Below, piece by piece: positions 50,334-61,973 of a stretch of 64,000 bases of DNA. The DNA lies in the NCBI RefSeq assembly GCF_041296385.1, contig NC_091014.1, positions 7,601,578 to 7,665,577 on the forward strand, written 5' to 3'. The position numbers and the translations under genes were made by a program. The stretch is from Aphelocoma coerulescens. Lineage: Eukaryota > Chordata > Aves > Passeriformes > Corvidae. Each line of letters opens with the position of its first letter. The first letter of the stretch is position 1. Under the pieces are notes generated by a model, which saw nothing but the letters and a program-made list of their open reading frames with translations, ran no database searches and was not told the origin of the DNA.

Positions 50334-51724
50334 CTATTCTGCTCTATTGTGGAAAGGAGATGAAAAAGGGTACTCAGCTATGAGAACAGCCTTATTAAGT
50401 GTCTGCCTTGGTCTAAAGAGCCATGGAGATGTGCCCCAAATGCATCATTGCTGTAACAATGGGGCTCTTATTCTGTGCAGTGAGAGAAATGGTCTTTGGG
50501 AAGATTTATGTCTGAAGCCCACCAAAATCAACACTGAAGGCAGCAGTCAGACAAGAATCACTGCCTTGGCAGGGAACACCCACTGTGAATCTGTTTGATT
50601 TCAAAATAGTGTGTTTGGTTTTGTCAGAGTTCAGATATGGGTAGAATAGCTAGAATGAAAGTTTATTTCTGCTTCTATGAAAATGTGATCAAGAGAGACA
50701 TAAATCTCTGCCATTATAAATTGGTGATGACCTAATGTTTATTCAAGCTTTGATTGGGAAACTTGTCATGGGAAAGAAAAGCCAATGTAGATGGTATTCT
50801 GGGCTCTGTCCCTGTGTGACCAGATGTAGTCAGTTCATTCCAGGATAAGAGAATGTGGACCTTTTTATGTTGGTATTTCTTGGCTTTCCAAGCTAGGAAC
50901 TGGGAGGGAGAGTTGGTCAGTGCCTCCCCAGTGGGCAATCATTATGAAACAGAAACAGCAGAAGGTTTCTCAAGAAACAGAAGGTTTCTCAAAGGCTGGT
51001 GCCCAGGGAATTTGAGGTCAGGCCTGCAGTCTCTCCTTGCAAAGCACTGACCTCAAGGGAGAGGGGCTGAGTGCAAGACTGAGGTCGTAGATACCCTGGC
51101 TGCCTGATCCATCTTCACATGAATCAGGGTGTCTAGATTTGTGGGTTTCCATCTGCAGTGTCTCTAAGAGGCAGCGATTTCAGAACTGTGTTGCTCCCTT
51201 CCCTCTAAAATGGGATTCTTTCACCCTGAGTCCCTTACACAGAGGACTCCTGGGGAAAAAGGTGCGGATTTCAGAGAAAACACTAGTGCTGGGGGCTATA
51301 AGGGATGTTCAGAGACCCCAAGGTATCTCTTGGCCTTTGCAGGAAAACATTTCTGCTGCCCACACCCTTGTCCTAGATCTTTCAGCAATTTGCCTCCCAG
51401 TCTAGGGTGGATAACAGCATTCATGGATTAGTATGGAACAAAGCTCACGAATGAAAAGCTTTCAAAATACTTCTGTGACCGAGAGCCTGGCCAGCACCAC
51501 AAAGTCTGCTGTGACTGATTGTCAGGAAAAGGGGGCTAGGTCATCCACTGGCATCAGCCTAATTGTCTTTCCCCTGACACCATTCTCCAGAAGCTGGAGG
51601 TTGGCCCCAAGGCCACTTTAACTGCTCTCCAGTGACTGACTGGATACATTGGAACGCACTAACATAACTGTGCTTTTAAAAATCAACGTCCTCTGGTTTT
51701 ATGACCCTTCTTGGCCAAGTTCCC

Positions 51725-51771
51725 ACTTGCTGTAACTGAAGCAAACAGAGTTTGCTTCAATTACAGCAAGT
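51725..51771 (-). repeat. Near-perfect 22-bp-stem hairpin, 3-base loop
   Basis: Arms at 51725-51746 and 51750-51771 are inverted copies with one difference (C at 51736, where A at 51760 is its partner); the loop is AGA. In minus-strand RNA the one mismatch becomes a G-U wobble, so the whole stem would pair. A 22-base stem with a 3-base loop is far beyond chance for a window this size. The loop is too tight and the stem too short for a usual animal microRNA precursor. A palindromic duplication, or a remnant of a small inverted-repeat element, is more likely. Confidence 0.75.
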
Positions 51772-52495
51772 TTTTCTCCTGCAGGAAACTGCCACTATTG
51801 GTGCATTTGAAAGTTTACGGGAGGATACACAATGGCTGTGTTACAACAAAGTCCAGGATGGAAAAAGGAAGCTTTCCAACATTTCAGAGTGGAAATTATG
51901 AAAATTAGAAAGCCTCCTCCCAGTCTCTGGTGTGGTTTGCAGGCATGAGTTGGGTGGAGAGATGCTGGAGAGGGAGGAAGGGGATGTGGATCTGCACTTC
52001 CAGCTAATGGGAACCCTGAGGTTTGATCCTGCATCAAACACTCCCAGATTTGCAGGGTGTTGGCAGTTCACCTTGGCTTTTACCCTGAAAGCATCTTGGC
52101 TGCCAGTTGGGAGCAATGGCACTGGCTGGGTCTTGCAGAGGTCTGCAGAGGATCGGTGTCTGTGGAGCCTTGTAATATATAAAGTCCAATACATTATAAG
52201 GAATAATTTTAAGTTGTAGTGTAGGATTGCCAAATTCCCCTCTTGCAATAGCCTGTTTATCATATTGGCCTTGACAGATTTTCTTGGATGGTGTTTTCAA
52301 ATATTGGGAACTCCAGGCTCTGCCCTCAGGCAACAGTAACAGCTTTGAAGTCAGCTCCGAGGAAAGGAGAGACTTTGGCAATTTGTGAAACATTGGCAAT
52401 TCACTTGTCTTGGTTTGTTGTGAAAATCTGGATCTTTAATGAGGGTAAACTACCTGTAGGGTTTTAACCTTGATCATCTTCCTCCTCCTGTCTGC

Positions 52496-52546
52496 AGGTG
52501 CATTAAGAGAAGACTGAAAGACAGAAAGTTACTTGTTGCCAAACCC
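52496..52546 (-). mobile_element. Possible MIR-like fragment, reverse orientation
   Basis: The sequence around aagactgaaagacagaaag and ttacttgttgccaaaccc aligns by eye with the MIR reverse core (aaactgaggcacagagagg; gtaacttgcccaaggtcaca). Divergence is high and a gap is required, so this is tentative. Confidence 0.33.
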
Positions 52547-52614
52547 ATTCAGCTTCCTAAGATGCTCCAAAGCATCACGGATAATATTACAACCCATGCA
52601 GAACAAGCCTTGTG
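52498..52614 (+). other. Exon-like segment on a MIR-like fossil (unconfirmed)
   Basis: A textbook acceptor (cttcctcctcctgtctgcag, ending at 52497) and a good donor (CTTGTG|GTAAGAG at 52614/52615) enclose 117 bases, a multiple of three. One frame is fully open, starting CIKRRLKDRKLLVAKP and ending THAEQAL. An internal ATG (52562) has A at -3. The first ~50 bases (gactgaaagacagaaag, then ttgttgccaaacccattcag) parallel a reverse-oriented MIR core. An exonised repeat or a pseudo-exon is therefore at least as likely as a conserved coding exon. I recognise no protein family. Confidence 0.28.
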
Positions 52615-53348
52615 GTAAGAGATGTACTGTGCCTATGGAATCTATAGCAAATGAGTTAACAAAATCAAGATGTTGGAGAGCTTTTTTGGATTACTGTGGA
52701 GGACAAAAAGGACATTGGCATTCTCCACTCTGAATAGTGACAATTTCTCATGGATCACATTGATCGGGGGGGTCACTGACCTGTGCTCTTCCCCTGAGCT
52801 TCCGACAGCGCTCTTACCCAGGCAAACCCCAGCATCTTTTTCAGATAGAATAAATAGATGGGCATTTGTGCAGAGAAACTGACATGAGACACACATCTCT
52901 TTGAATGTCAAATTAAACCTATCCTGCAGAGAAGGATAGGCATTTGGAGAGGGTGCAAGTACAGGATCCAGTCCCTTTCATACCTCCCCAGATGCCCTGT
53001 TCTCAGGTGAGGTATCTGGCCTTTTATCAAGCCACTGGCGCAGACTCAGTTATCTGCTTCTGGTACCCACAGCCTGAAAGCATGTAAATATGGGACACTA
53101 TTCCAGAACATGGTCATGTATCTGTCCTTCAGAGCAGGTTCAGACATTCCCTCAGGCTCACGGGAGACAGATGTCTCCAAAAGAAACAGTGAGCACCACG
53201 AGCCCCAGCACCAAAAACTCAAACACAGAGTATCTTAAAATTGAACAACTGTTTCTTGTAGACACAGCCTCAAGGACACAGAGACTTGGCTGGAGCACAG
53301 GGCTCTGCTGCTTGGCACCTGCCTTCCATCTACTGGAGTCATAGATGT

Positions 53349-53640
53349 AGAGTCACAGAATCATTAAGATTGGAAAAGACCTCTAAGATCATCAAGCTTA
53401 ACTGTTAATCCAGAACCACCATGTTTGCCACAAAACCATGTCCCCAAGTGCCAAATCCACAAGACTTTTGAACACTCCCAAGGATTGTGATTCTACCACT
53501 TCCCTGAGCAGCTTGTTCCAATGCCTGACCAACCTTTTGGGGAAGAACTTTTTCCTAGGATCCAGTCTAAACCTGCCCTGGTTCAACTTGGTGGACAATG
53601 CCTCTGAAGACATTGGGACGAGTTGTCACCAGAAGACACA
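53349..53640 (-). mobile_element. CR1 LINE 3' fragment, minus orientation
   Basis: It starts with tcacagaatcattaagattg and gacctctaagatcatcaag, the complement of another CR1 subfamily 3' end. It continues through aaaccatgtccccaagtgcc, ttgtgattctaccacttccc, cttgttccaatgcctgacca and a ttcctaggatccagtctaaa block. It fades out in a diverged gacgagttgtcacc motif. About 290 bases are present, all 3' of the reverse transcriptase. The frames on both strands within it are decayed element sequence. Confidence 0.94.
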
Positions 53641-53644
53641 TATT

Positions 53645-56600
53645 ACTCTCTTTTCTTTGAGTAATGAAGAGTCCTAAAACAGTAATAAAAATTATTATGA
53701 TGAACTTGTAAATGTAGGCTGGCTGAAGGTACAATTGGTTGGAAGCCAATATGAGGAACACACACTAGTAAAGACAACAACCCCTAACTTTAATCTCTCT
53801 TAGTTGAATTTCTCCAAAACACATCTCATCTCATCACTCCTCTGTTGGGAGCTGGCAGGGTGGAAACTCCCTGTGGCAGGAACTTTTGAGTTAAGGCTGA
53901 TTTGATTCACTCTTGCAGGGATTTCTACTCTGAACTAAAACAGTAAAACTGTAAAATGGTACTTGTTCTGCACATAGATCCCCAAAGGGTAGATGCTTAG
54001 TGCCCCAACATTAATTGCAGGTTATCAGTCCTTAGCTATTTCACACAGAGTTTACCTAATCTGTGTTGATGCAAAACTTGGAGAGAAAGTAGATACCCGT
54101 GGTCCCACCCCATCAAGATCGGTGGCTTTTACAGAGGGAGTACTGGAAACTAAAATGATTTTCAACCTTAATTAAGAAGCTTGCTCACTTATTTTAAAGC
54201 ATGCACAACCCTAATTGCACCTTCTAAATATATTCCAGAAATACAGCTGGTTTGTAGAGTGTGTGCGGGTGACTAAATGGCGTCATTTGCAGTCCATTAT
54301 CTTTCCTGAAGCTTTTCATGTGCAATCTTTGGGAAGTGGAGACTAATTGTACTCCTTGCCTATGCAATTTGGAGAGCGTGAAACTTTGGTCCCAACAAAA
54401 AAACCCAATTAAAATGTAAGAATCATTCACATCCATTTTCTTGTGGGATGAAAAATCACCATTTCTTTGAAGCCATTAGAAATGACTGAGACAATGAGGA
54501 TAATATATACTTCACCTGGAAATAAGCTAAGCTCAGGCAGAAAGTTTGGCCACGAGTTTGGAAATGTGTTTGAAATCTCAATCCAACTTTCTGAACTTGA
54601 GTCAGCAAAATAGGAACTGTGTGACTGACTACCTACACAACAGATTCCCTTTTGGTCAGAGCAGCCTTTTCCATGATTTCCATCAGGCTGGCTGGGGGGC
54701 CCCTGGTGCTTGTGAGCTTCACTGAAGTCACTTCTGGTGTTTAACAGGCTTGTGTTGGTGTCTGGTCTGCATCAAAGAAGGCTTTAGAGTGAAAATGGAA
54801 AAGATCTATGAAGTGTAAATTTGCTGCTCTCCCACTGTTTAGTTTTGATTTTTTTTCCAAACACTGACATTATCCTGACTTAAATGGATGAAAAGATTGA
54901 TCAAGAAATTAAGAACTAGGAAAAGGCACGTGCCATACTTTGCACTTCTTGACGTCTGAAAGTGCTGTTAGTTCAGGAAATTGTTGAAGCAACATTCAAT
55001 CAATCCCCTGTACAGATCAGGAACTGATAAAGTCTGAAGACTTTCTATGTCTGGATTTTAAAACCCACCTGAAGGCACGTCTAAGCCCTTCCAGGGATAA
55101 GTCTTGGCTAGAAAATAAGTTAGGACTAAGACTTTAGGTTGGGACAGGTTGGAAGGTATTCCAAACACCCAAACTGCCACTTCGCATTATCTATCACTGG
55201 CGGACCTTGCAAGAAACACAATCTCTGAACTGAAAAGCCCTTCCAGGAACCTCCACTTTAGAGTGGTAAGTTCTTGCCTTCTGGGCTATGGAGGGAAACT
55301 AAACCTGATACTAAACCATCACAACTACTGAGTTTGGGGCTGCTGCTGGGCATGTGATCATGGTACCAGCTACCTGAAAAAGCCCTTTGAGCAGGCTTAT
55401 TGGCTAAAAGGATCCATGAACCAGAGGAGCCTTTTCATGCCCCTAAAGTTTTATTACTGGATTCACAAGATTCCCCCCTTCCCTTCACCCGAATCCAAAA
55501 CATTTGGCTCATTTCTGTCTCCCAGCCTCTGTCCCCGGGCCTGCCCTTGCTTTTCTCCCTGGCCTTTCTGCCCCAGTGTTTGGCCAATGTGCAGACGACA
55601 AATACCAATCTGCCATGAAAAAAGCTTTTAATTTTCTCATCAAAATAAGAATCTGAAGTGCTGGAAATTTCAAAGCGGAGCCTCTGCTCGTGAGGTCTCC
55701 AGGCTTTGAGAGCGCTCGATAATTCAATTAAGCTCCAACCATTTGAAAGCCAATTTGAGCAGTATCCTGGTTCCAAATTCTTCAGAGTTCACCAGTCACT
55801 ATCCATTAGCCTCTGCCATGCTCTTACCTCTTGTACTGTTAACCTGCATGCATTTGGGGGGCATGAAGTGTGGCACAGCTCCTGATCCGTTTCACAGAGA
55901 AGTCTGTTTTGATTTGTTACACCTTTTAGAAGTGTCACTAAATATTATAACTTCCAGACACCTGAGAGGTGCACTAAGCATTTATCTGTCTAGGTAGAGT
56001 TCAAATTAAACCAATTCCTCCAAAATACTTGTGAACAGGTCAGAAGAGATAAAGCTCAGATGAAGCAGATAAAATTGATGTTTCGGCAGTCACAAGTGAT
56101 TATATCAGAGCATTACACAGGTGACAGCTTTGCTACTTAAGATAAGCCTTTTCATAATTTTTTTTTTATTTGGATACAATTATTTGTCTATAGGGACAGT
56201 GAATTTTTCATCACCTTGAGACTTGAGTAACTTCCAGAAAACAGCTAAGACAACAGGAATTCCTTGCTTCAAGGTCTTTCTTCTGTCTTTGGCAACTTCT
56301 GCACTCAAATATCTACTGTTTGTTTGTTATCTATGATACCTGAGCAACTCTGCTGTCACCTTGGCAGTCTATCAGATTAGTAGTGATGCTGTCAAGGTAA
56401 GAGACCTGTCCAAAAACTGTCAGTGAAGGTGCTAAGCAAAGGGCTGCAGGACCTGCATGCCAGTGTAAGAGATTTCAAGGAAATAGCGTGAACTGGAAAG
56501 ATCAACTTCCCTTGGAGCACTTGCTCAGTCATGGTGTCAGAGCGAGTGCTCACACTATCACTCACAGAGTTTGCACAAAGGGTTCCACGGGCCAGGATCA

Positions 56601-59280
56601 TTCCTCCATGGATGCTGCAAGGTCTGTCTGTTCCACCCCTTTGGACCCTGCAGCCCTCAGTGTGAGAGGTTTCCCACCACTCTGCTCTTGAATCCATGCT
56701 GGAAAAATTGTTAGTAACAAGCTGAATGCTGAATTATGCTTTGTCTACTAGAGAAAGAAAGTCAGTAGCTCAGAATAATGAAAGTGCTGGTAGGTTTGTA
56801 CAGCAGCAAGACATATTGGAACTCTTTTGCTGGGTTTGCTTGGAGGCAATCTCCTCTCTTGCCAAAAGCAAAGGTCGCCATAAGCTGCAGAGTAGCGTGG
56901 GAAAACCTGCTTCAGACTTGGCCTGCAGAGCAGAAAGACTGACTTTTTCTTCAGCCCTGGGTTCTCTCTTCTCAAGAGGAATTTATTTATAGGAGGAATG
57001 ACGTTTCCTGCTGCATTCTTAACGTGCTTGAAGCTTGGGATAAGAACATGGGAGCTTTGTCTTCTGCCATCTGTTTTCTATGGCAATAAATATCCATTTA
57101 CGGATTTATCTCTGCCTGGTGTGTTTTAAAGTCATGATACAAGTGAGTGTTCATGGATATCCATTCAGAGAGGAAGTGTCATAGGTAAATAGCAGTCCCA
57201 GCTCCGTGCTAGTAGAGATTTACATTTGTGTCATGGACAGTGGAGCTGTGGCATGGGGCTTTGGCTGCATTTTTTAATCTTATCGTCTTTGGAAGCACAA
57301 GAAATAAAAAAGCAATCTGGACTAAATTCCTGCTGAGCTGCAAGCATCTACTGACACAACTGGGCACGAGGCCTTTAATTTACCATAGCTGAGAACTGGG
57401 ACCTAAAGCTGGGCACAAACTGCAAAACCCAATTTAAAATGGCTTTTCCAGCCAGACTTCTCCCAGCTTGATTAGTTTCTTACAGCACTTCATTTCGCCT
57501 GGAGATGGCCTTCCTTTTTACACTGTCTCTGTAGTGCCAGGCTTTGAGCCTCAAAGGCAGAAGAGAGGGCAGACTTGTTCCTTTTTAATACAAGAAAGCT
57601 GCATGCTTTCTGTGGGCTTTCTAACTCAAAAAAACAATGCCTTGTGTTTGTGGTGAGAAACATTCCTGTGGCTGGAAAATAGCCAGCGAGGTCTTGAGAG
57701 AAGGAATAAATTGTGCTCTTCCTTACCAGTGCCTTGAAACAGCAAAAAGAGATCTCTGGATGGTGCTAGGCATTTGTTAGACATTAGCAGGACTCTATTC
57801 ATCTTCCTCTTGCACACATCCGCAGCACATGGATATAATAAACATAGCTGGGAGGCATAAACCGTCTGACATCAATAATGCAAAGGGAGAAGGGACTGCG
57901 TGTTTAACATGCTGCGGGAAGAAGACCCAGAGAAGGAAGATGTGGTGGGGAGGGCTCTGTGTTGAGAAATGCTGTGTTAGGGATGGGATTCACGTCTCAT
58001 AGGGCTTTTTGGGGGGGGGGGTTCTCTTCTGACCAAGGTGTATCTGCTGGTTAAAGTAGAGCTGGCTGCAGTTTAGGGAGGTATTAAATCAGTCAAATGT
58101 GAGTTCAGGGCACCTCCTTTTCATCCCCACACAGTATTTTACTGCCTTTGCAGTGATCCCAAACGCCACCCCAAGGGCTGGTCAGGATGGAAACATCTCA
58201 TAGACATCGGCATTGAATTAGATGAACCCAACTCATGCCTCAGTTCTGGCACCAGCTCCCAGTGTACCCTGTGGCACAAAGCACAAAGCTTAATTCTGTC
58301 TCAGCTGACATGTCTGGTGGTCTCTGTGTCATACCTACTAATATTTAGCACTGCCCTTTTTCTCTTTGTAGCCTTTGTAAAGCCCTATCTTCTTCTGTGT
58401 GTGTGCCGTGCATGGCACAGATCTCACATCTCAGTCTTTGCGTGTGAAACCTGCTCACTCAGGACTGTATTTCAGGCTCTTTCACTGCTGCAGTGGGGTT
58501 TTGTGGACTGAGCTTAGAAACAGATTTTGTGTGGCTTCAGGACCCTAAGTGCAGGGGATCTGCCCTGCCAGCTCTAGCTGGTGGGGGGTGGGTTCCAGGC
58601 AGAGAGAACACCATTCATCCTTCAGCCAGGCTGACCACAGCCTCATGGGTCAAATGCTTGATGGGGCACTTATGTGATGAGGCAGAGAGAAAAACAGAAA
58701 AGACAGAGGACAAAAAAGGAGTGATTGCAAAAGCCATCCCATCAAATTCTCTGGCAACCCTCACAGCAAGGCTCCAGCATTCGCCTGAGAAGCCTAAACT
58801 ACCCCAACCTTAGGTCAAGAAGTGGGAAGGAGAGAAATAAACTGTGGATGTGAGTGAAAATAAAACAACACAACCACCCTGACAGTGTCACTTGGGCTGT
58901 GTGTGGAGCTGTTAAATCAGTACACACTGTTAAGGCCCCTGCAGCGCTGGTCATCCTTATGCAGCTGTTCTTGCCTCCTATATAAATACTAACATTCTCT
59001 AACACCTTCTTCTGAAGGCATTTCTGTGCTCTGCCCTACTCCTTGCCATGGGGTAATATCCTGGAAACACCCAGTGAGGGTGCTGCTGGTTTTTACACCT
59101 CTCCATCACATGGAGTAATGCACAGAGCAAAGCAAAGACTCAGGCAGCTGTTGCTCAGGCAGGTCAGTATGGATAACATGTTTCCAAAGAGGATATGTGC
59201 ATGCACGAAGGAGAGTGAGCTCACATTTTCTGCACTGTGGTATGTCTCTCAAATAGTGACAGAAAAAGGCAGAATGGTTT
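53645..59280. other. Non-coding stretch, no gene recognised
   Basis: AT-rich, CpG-poor except for a block at about 55.55-55.75 kb with several CpGs and homeodomain-type TAATT/CAATTAA motifs. A G11 run lies at 58011-58021. Open frames reach 113 codons (55435-55776, minus), within the CpG-containing block, with no recognised domain. No tRNA or other structured RNA seen. Confidence 0.55.
58011..58021 (+). repeat. G11 homopolymer
   Basis: Eleven consecutive G following a T run. Sequencing length is often unreliable in such runs. Confidence 0.9.
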
Positions 59281-59282
59281 TA

Positions 59283-59525
59283 AATTAAAAGAGATTTAAA
59301 TTAGATGTTAGGAAAGGATTCTTTACCGTGAGGGTGGTGAGGCACTGGCACAGGTTGCCCAGAGAAGTTGGGGATGCCTCATCCCTGGAAGTGTCCAGGG
59401 CCAGGTTGCATGGGGTCCTGAAAAAACTGATGTAGTTTGTGGCATCCTGCCCGTGGTGGAGGGGGTCAGAATGAGGTGATCTCTAAGGGCCCTTCCAACC
59501 CAAACATTCTACAGTTTTATGATTT
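59283..59525 (+). mobile_element. CR1 LINE 3' fragment, plus orientation
   Basis: In the plus direction it reads gatttaaattagatgttagg, ggattctttaccgtgagggt, tggtgaggcactggcacagg, ttgcccagagaagttgggga and catccctggaagtgtccagg. It closes with cccttccaacccaaacattc and a tatgattt terminus. This is the CR1 3' region in native orientation, about 243 bases. The mid-part (aaaactgatgtagtttgtgg) is somewhat diverged. Confidence 0.95.
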
Positions 59526-61095
59526 GTCTCTAGACTACTCAGCCTCAGGCAAAGTCTGCATAAAATCATGAGCCTCTCCAGATAGGGAGGGACCCCCTGT
59601 GGCCGTCAGCAGCAGAGGACAGTGGCCCTGCAGCAGCTGAGAGCTCAGTCTGGATGAAAAATCATCTGCCACCTTGTGGGAAGCCACCTTGGAAGGGGAC
59701 ACCACACTCTGCCTCCCCACACTCTCAAGAGCAGCTGCAAAACACCAGATTCCAACCCTGGTCCAGCAGCAGCAGTGCCAGGCAGGGAACAGGGACAAAA
59801 CAAAACCTGACCCAAGGCAGGTTAAGGCATCAGGGCTGTCTGCCCTGGGCCCCTCTCAGAACCAGCATCTTGAACTGCAAAGCCCAAATTTACCGGGAGG
59901 GACATTTCTGAATGCTCTCCAAAACAACAAGCCACAATCAAACAATAGCAGACCAAAGCTGTGTGAATAATTGATTATCTTTGGTTTGCTTGACGGACTG
60001 GAAAGGCAAAGGAAATATTTTTCAGGTTGACACAAAGTTATTCTGCTTTCTCTTCTGCCAAACGGAGGAGAAAGAAAACAAACAACAAAAAGGCTTTGTG
60101 TTTAACCCAAACATTTTTTGAACAGCTTTTAATTTTTGCGATTTTACTCGTATTCCTTAAAAAAATGAAGGAATTTGTCTAAATGAAATTACACTCTTTT
60201 TGAAAGAAAAATGCAGAAAAAAATGGTTTGAAATGTACAAAAGAAGATTTTTTTTTTTTTTTTTTGAGTGCAACAGACTTGAAGTAAACTCACAGGTGGC
60301 TTCCGCTGCAGCCAGACTGCTTTTCAGCAAAACAGATGCCTCAAGCAAAGGTTTTCCTCTGTCCTGGGTGAAAAGACCAACTCTGAGCCACTCTGGGCTT
60401 GTAAAGCTTCTACACTAGCCACCAGTGAGTGCAGCACCCCTTGCCCACCTGTGGGACACTCAACCCAAATCCCCTGAGGGCAGGAATGAGCAGAGGGTGC
60501 CCGTTCCCTTGAGCCGACCACTGTTTCAGGAGATATCAATAATGACAAGCTGGGATATGTTTGTTCAAGGTGTCCCTGTACTCTGGAGGGCTGTGCTGCC
60601 CCTGCCAGCTCTGTCAGAGGCAGCACACCAGGCAAAGGCAGCCTGAAAGCACCTGGTGTGTGCCAGATGTGTGCTCAGTGCGCACTCTGTGGGTGTCCAG
60701 CACGCTGTGAGCTGAGCCCCCCGTCCCAGCCACTGCTTCTTTGCCTGCCCATCAATCTTCCAAGTGCCAGGACCCCCTGGTTCCCTGGGTACTGCTGCTA
60801 GGGCGATGTGCTTCCAAGTAATTAACAACACTATTGCAGTTTCCCCAGGACCCCCTGCTATTCCTGCTGCAGCATGAAAGCAGAAGCACTGCCTTGGCTA
60901 TCCAGGGCTATCCTGTGGTGTCACTTCAGCTGGCACTGATTAGAGAGACTCTGTGCACTGCAGAGCCCTCATTGCCACCAGTGCTCACTGCACATCTCAG
61001 CTGGGACAGACACCAGTGGGCATCTCCATCTGTGCTCACTTACACAGAGCCCTTCCACACCACCCTGAGCTTTCCTCTGGTGTTCATTATTTGAC

Positions 61096-61128
61096 ATTTA
61101 TTATTATTATTATTATTACTTTTATTAT
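61096..61128 (+). repeat. ATT microsatellite
   Basis: About nine ATT units with one interruption (acttt). It could be the tail of an old retroelement, but no body is recognisable. Confidence 0.9.
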
Positions 61129-61613
61129 GTTGGTTCTGCCATATGCCATCATGCTCCCTCAGTGAGTACTGATTATTTGAAACTATTTTTTTCAGAAATG
61201 ATTACCCCCAACTATTGCCACAGAGTCTTTAACTAGTTACATTTGTTGTATGTTATCTTACAGTTCCTTCTGGCACCAATTTCCACTGTAAGTTACCACA
61301 CAGCCTCTGACAAATATTAACTCCCATTCATCAGCACACAGGTCCCACCAACAGTAATTCCTGCCATGGCACACACCACTGGTAATTTCTTCACACCATG
61401 ACATAATCCCTGTTAGTTCTGACTGCTAACAGGGCAGAAAACTATCAAATGATACCCTCCTCATCCTCTGGGCATGCATTCAGGACAAAGAAATCATGGC
61501 TTACCCTTTCCACACTGCGTCTCCTCAGTGATCCATATGGTATTTTGAATAAAAGTCTTCGGGTCCTACCCGGAGTCACAGCTGACTGTACTACCATAGT
61601 GCAGAGCTAACCC

Positions 61614-61638
61614 GTGTGTGTGTGTGTGTGAGAGAGAG
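61614..61638 (+). repeat. GT then GA dinucleotide microsatellite
   Basis: About eight GT units followed by four AG units. Confidence 0.92.
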
Positions 61639-61875
61639 TTCACAGCACACACAGGCTTCCCTTGAAATAACTTACAGTCTCATCTAGATTTCCCAACTAT
61701 CAAATAGCTGACTGGGTTTTCACATCAGACCATATGAGTCAAGATGTGGCTTGTTTGAAAGAAGGAGGGGGGAAATGGGGAAAAAATAAATAAAAAAAGG
61801 AAACCCCAAGCCTTGTAACCTTAACAACATGCTTCAAGCAGCATATCTTTAGCTTCCTTCTGTTTCTTGGTGTAG

Positions 61876-61973
61876 TTTGCTCAGCAGGATTGCTGTGCCA
61901 TAGAGGTGGAAGAATTAAGCTTCTGGGGAGAATGTTCCGAAAACGTCAAGCCCGCTTCTTGTTGCTACAGATG
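61876..61973 (+). other. Exon-like segment (unconfirmed)
   Basis: Acceptor ccttctgtttcttggtgtag (ending 61875) and donor CAGATG|GTAACC (61973/61974; weak at the fifth intron base) enclose 98 bases open in one frame. After two leftover bases this gives 32 codons, including CSAGLLCHRGG and, from an ATG at 61932, MFRKRQARFLLLQM. The block has three CpG sites within 25 bases in an otherwise CpG-poor area. The basic, hydrophobic N-terminus-like peptide is not one I can assign. It could be an alternative first exon, an internal exon or chance. Confidence 0.2.

Larger units (their letters stand above)
47030..53343. other. Non-coding stretch, no gene recognised
   Basis: Contains a TATAAATAG element at 48788-48796, the 21-base palindrome at 50.31 kb, a 15-base direct repeat of period 19 (50959-50973 and 50978-50992), the strong hairpin at 51.73 kb and the MIR-associated exon-like segment at 52.5 kb. 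The 172-codon plus-strand frame at 50080-50598 crosses the palindrome. It has no recognised motif and no splice logic, so it is not called. Confidence 0.55.

Noticed and set aside
50080..50598. 172-codon plus-strand frame with a hydrophobic stretch
   Set aside because: No recognised family, no splice logic, and it crosses the palindrome; likely chance.
51725..51771. MicroRNA gene reading of the hairpin
   Set aside because: Stem of 22 base pairs with a 3-base loop is shorter and tighter than a normal animal precursor, and the flanks do not extend pairing.
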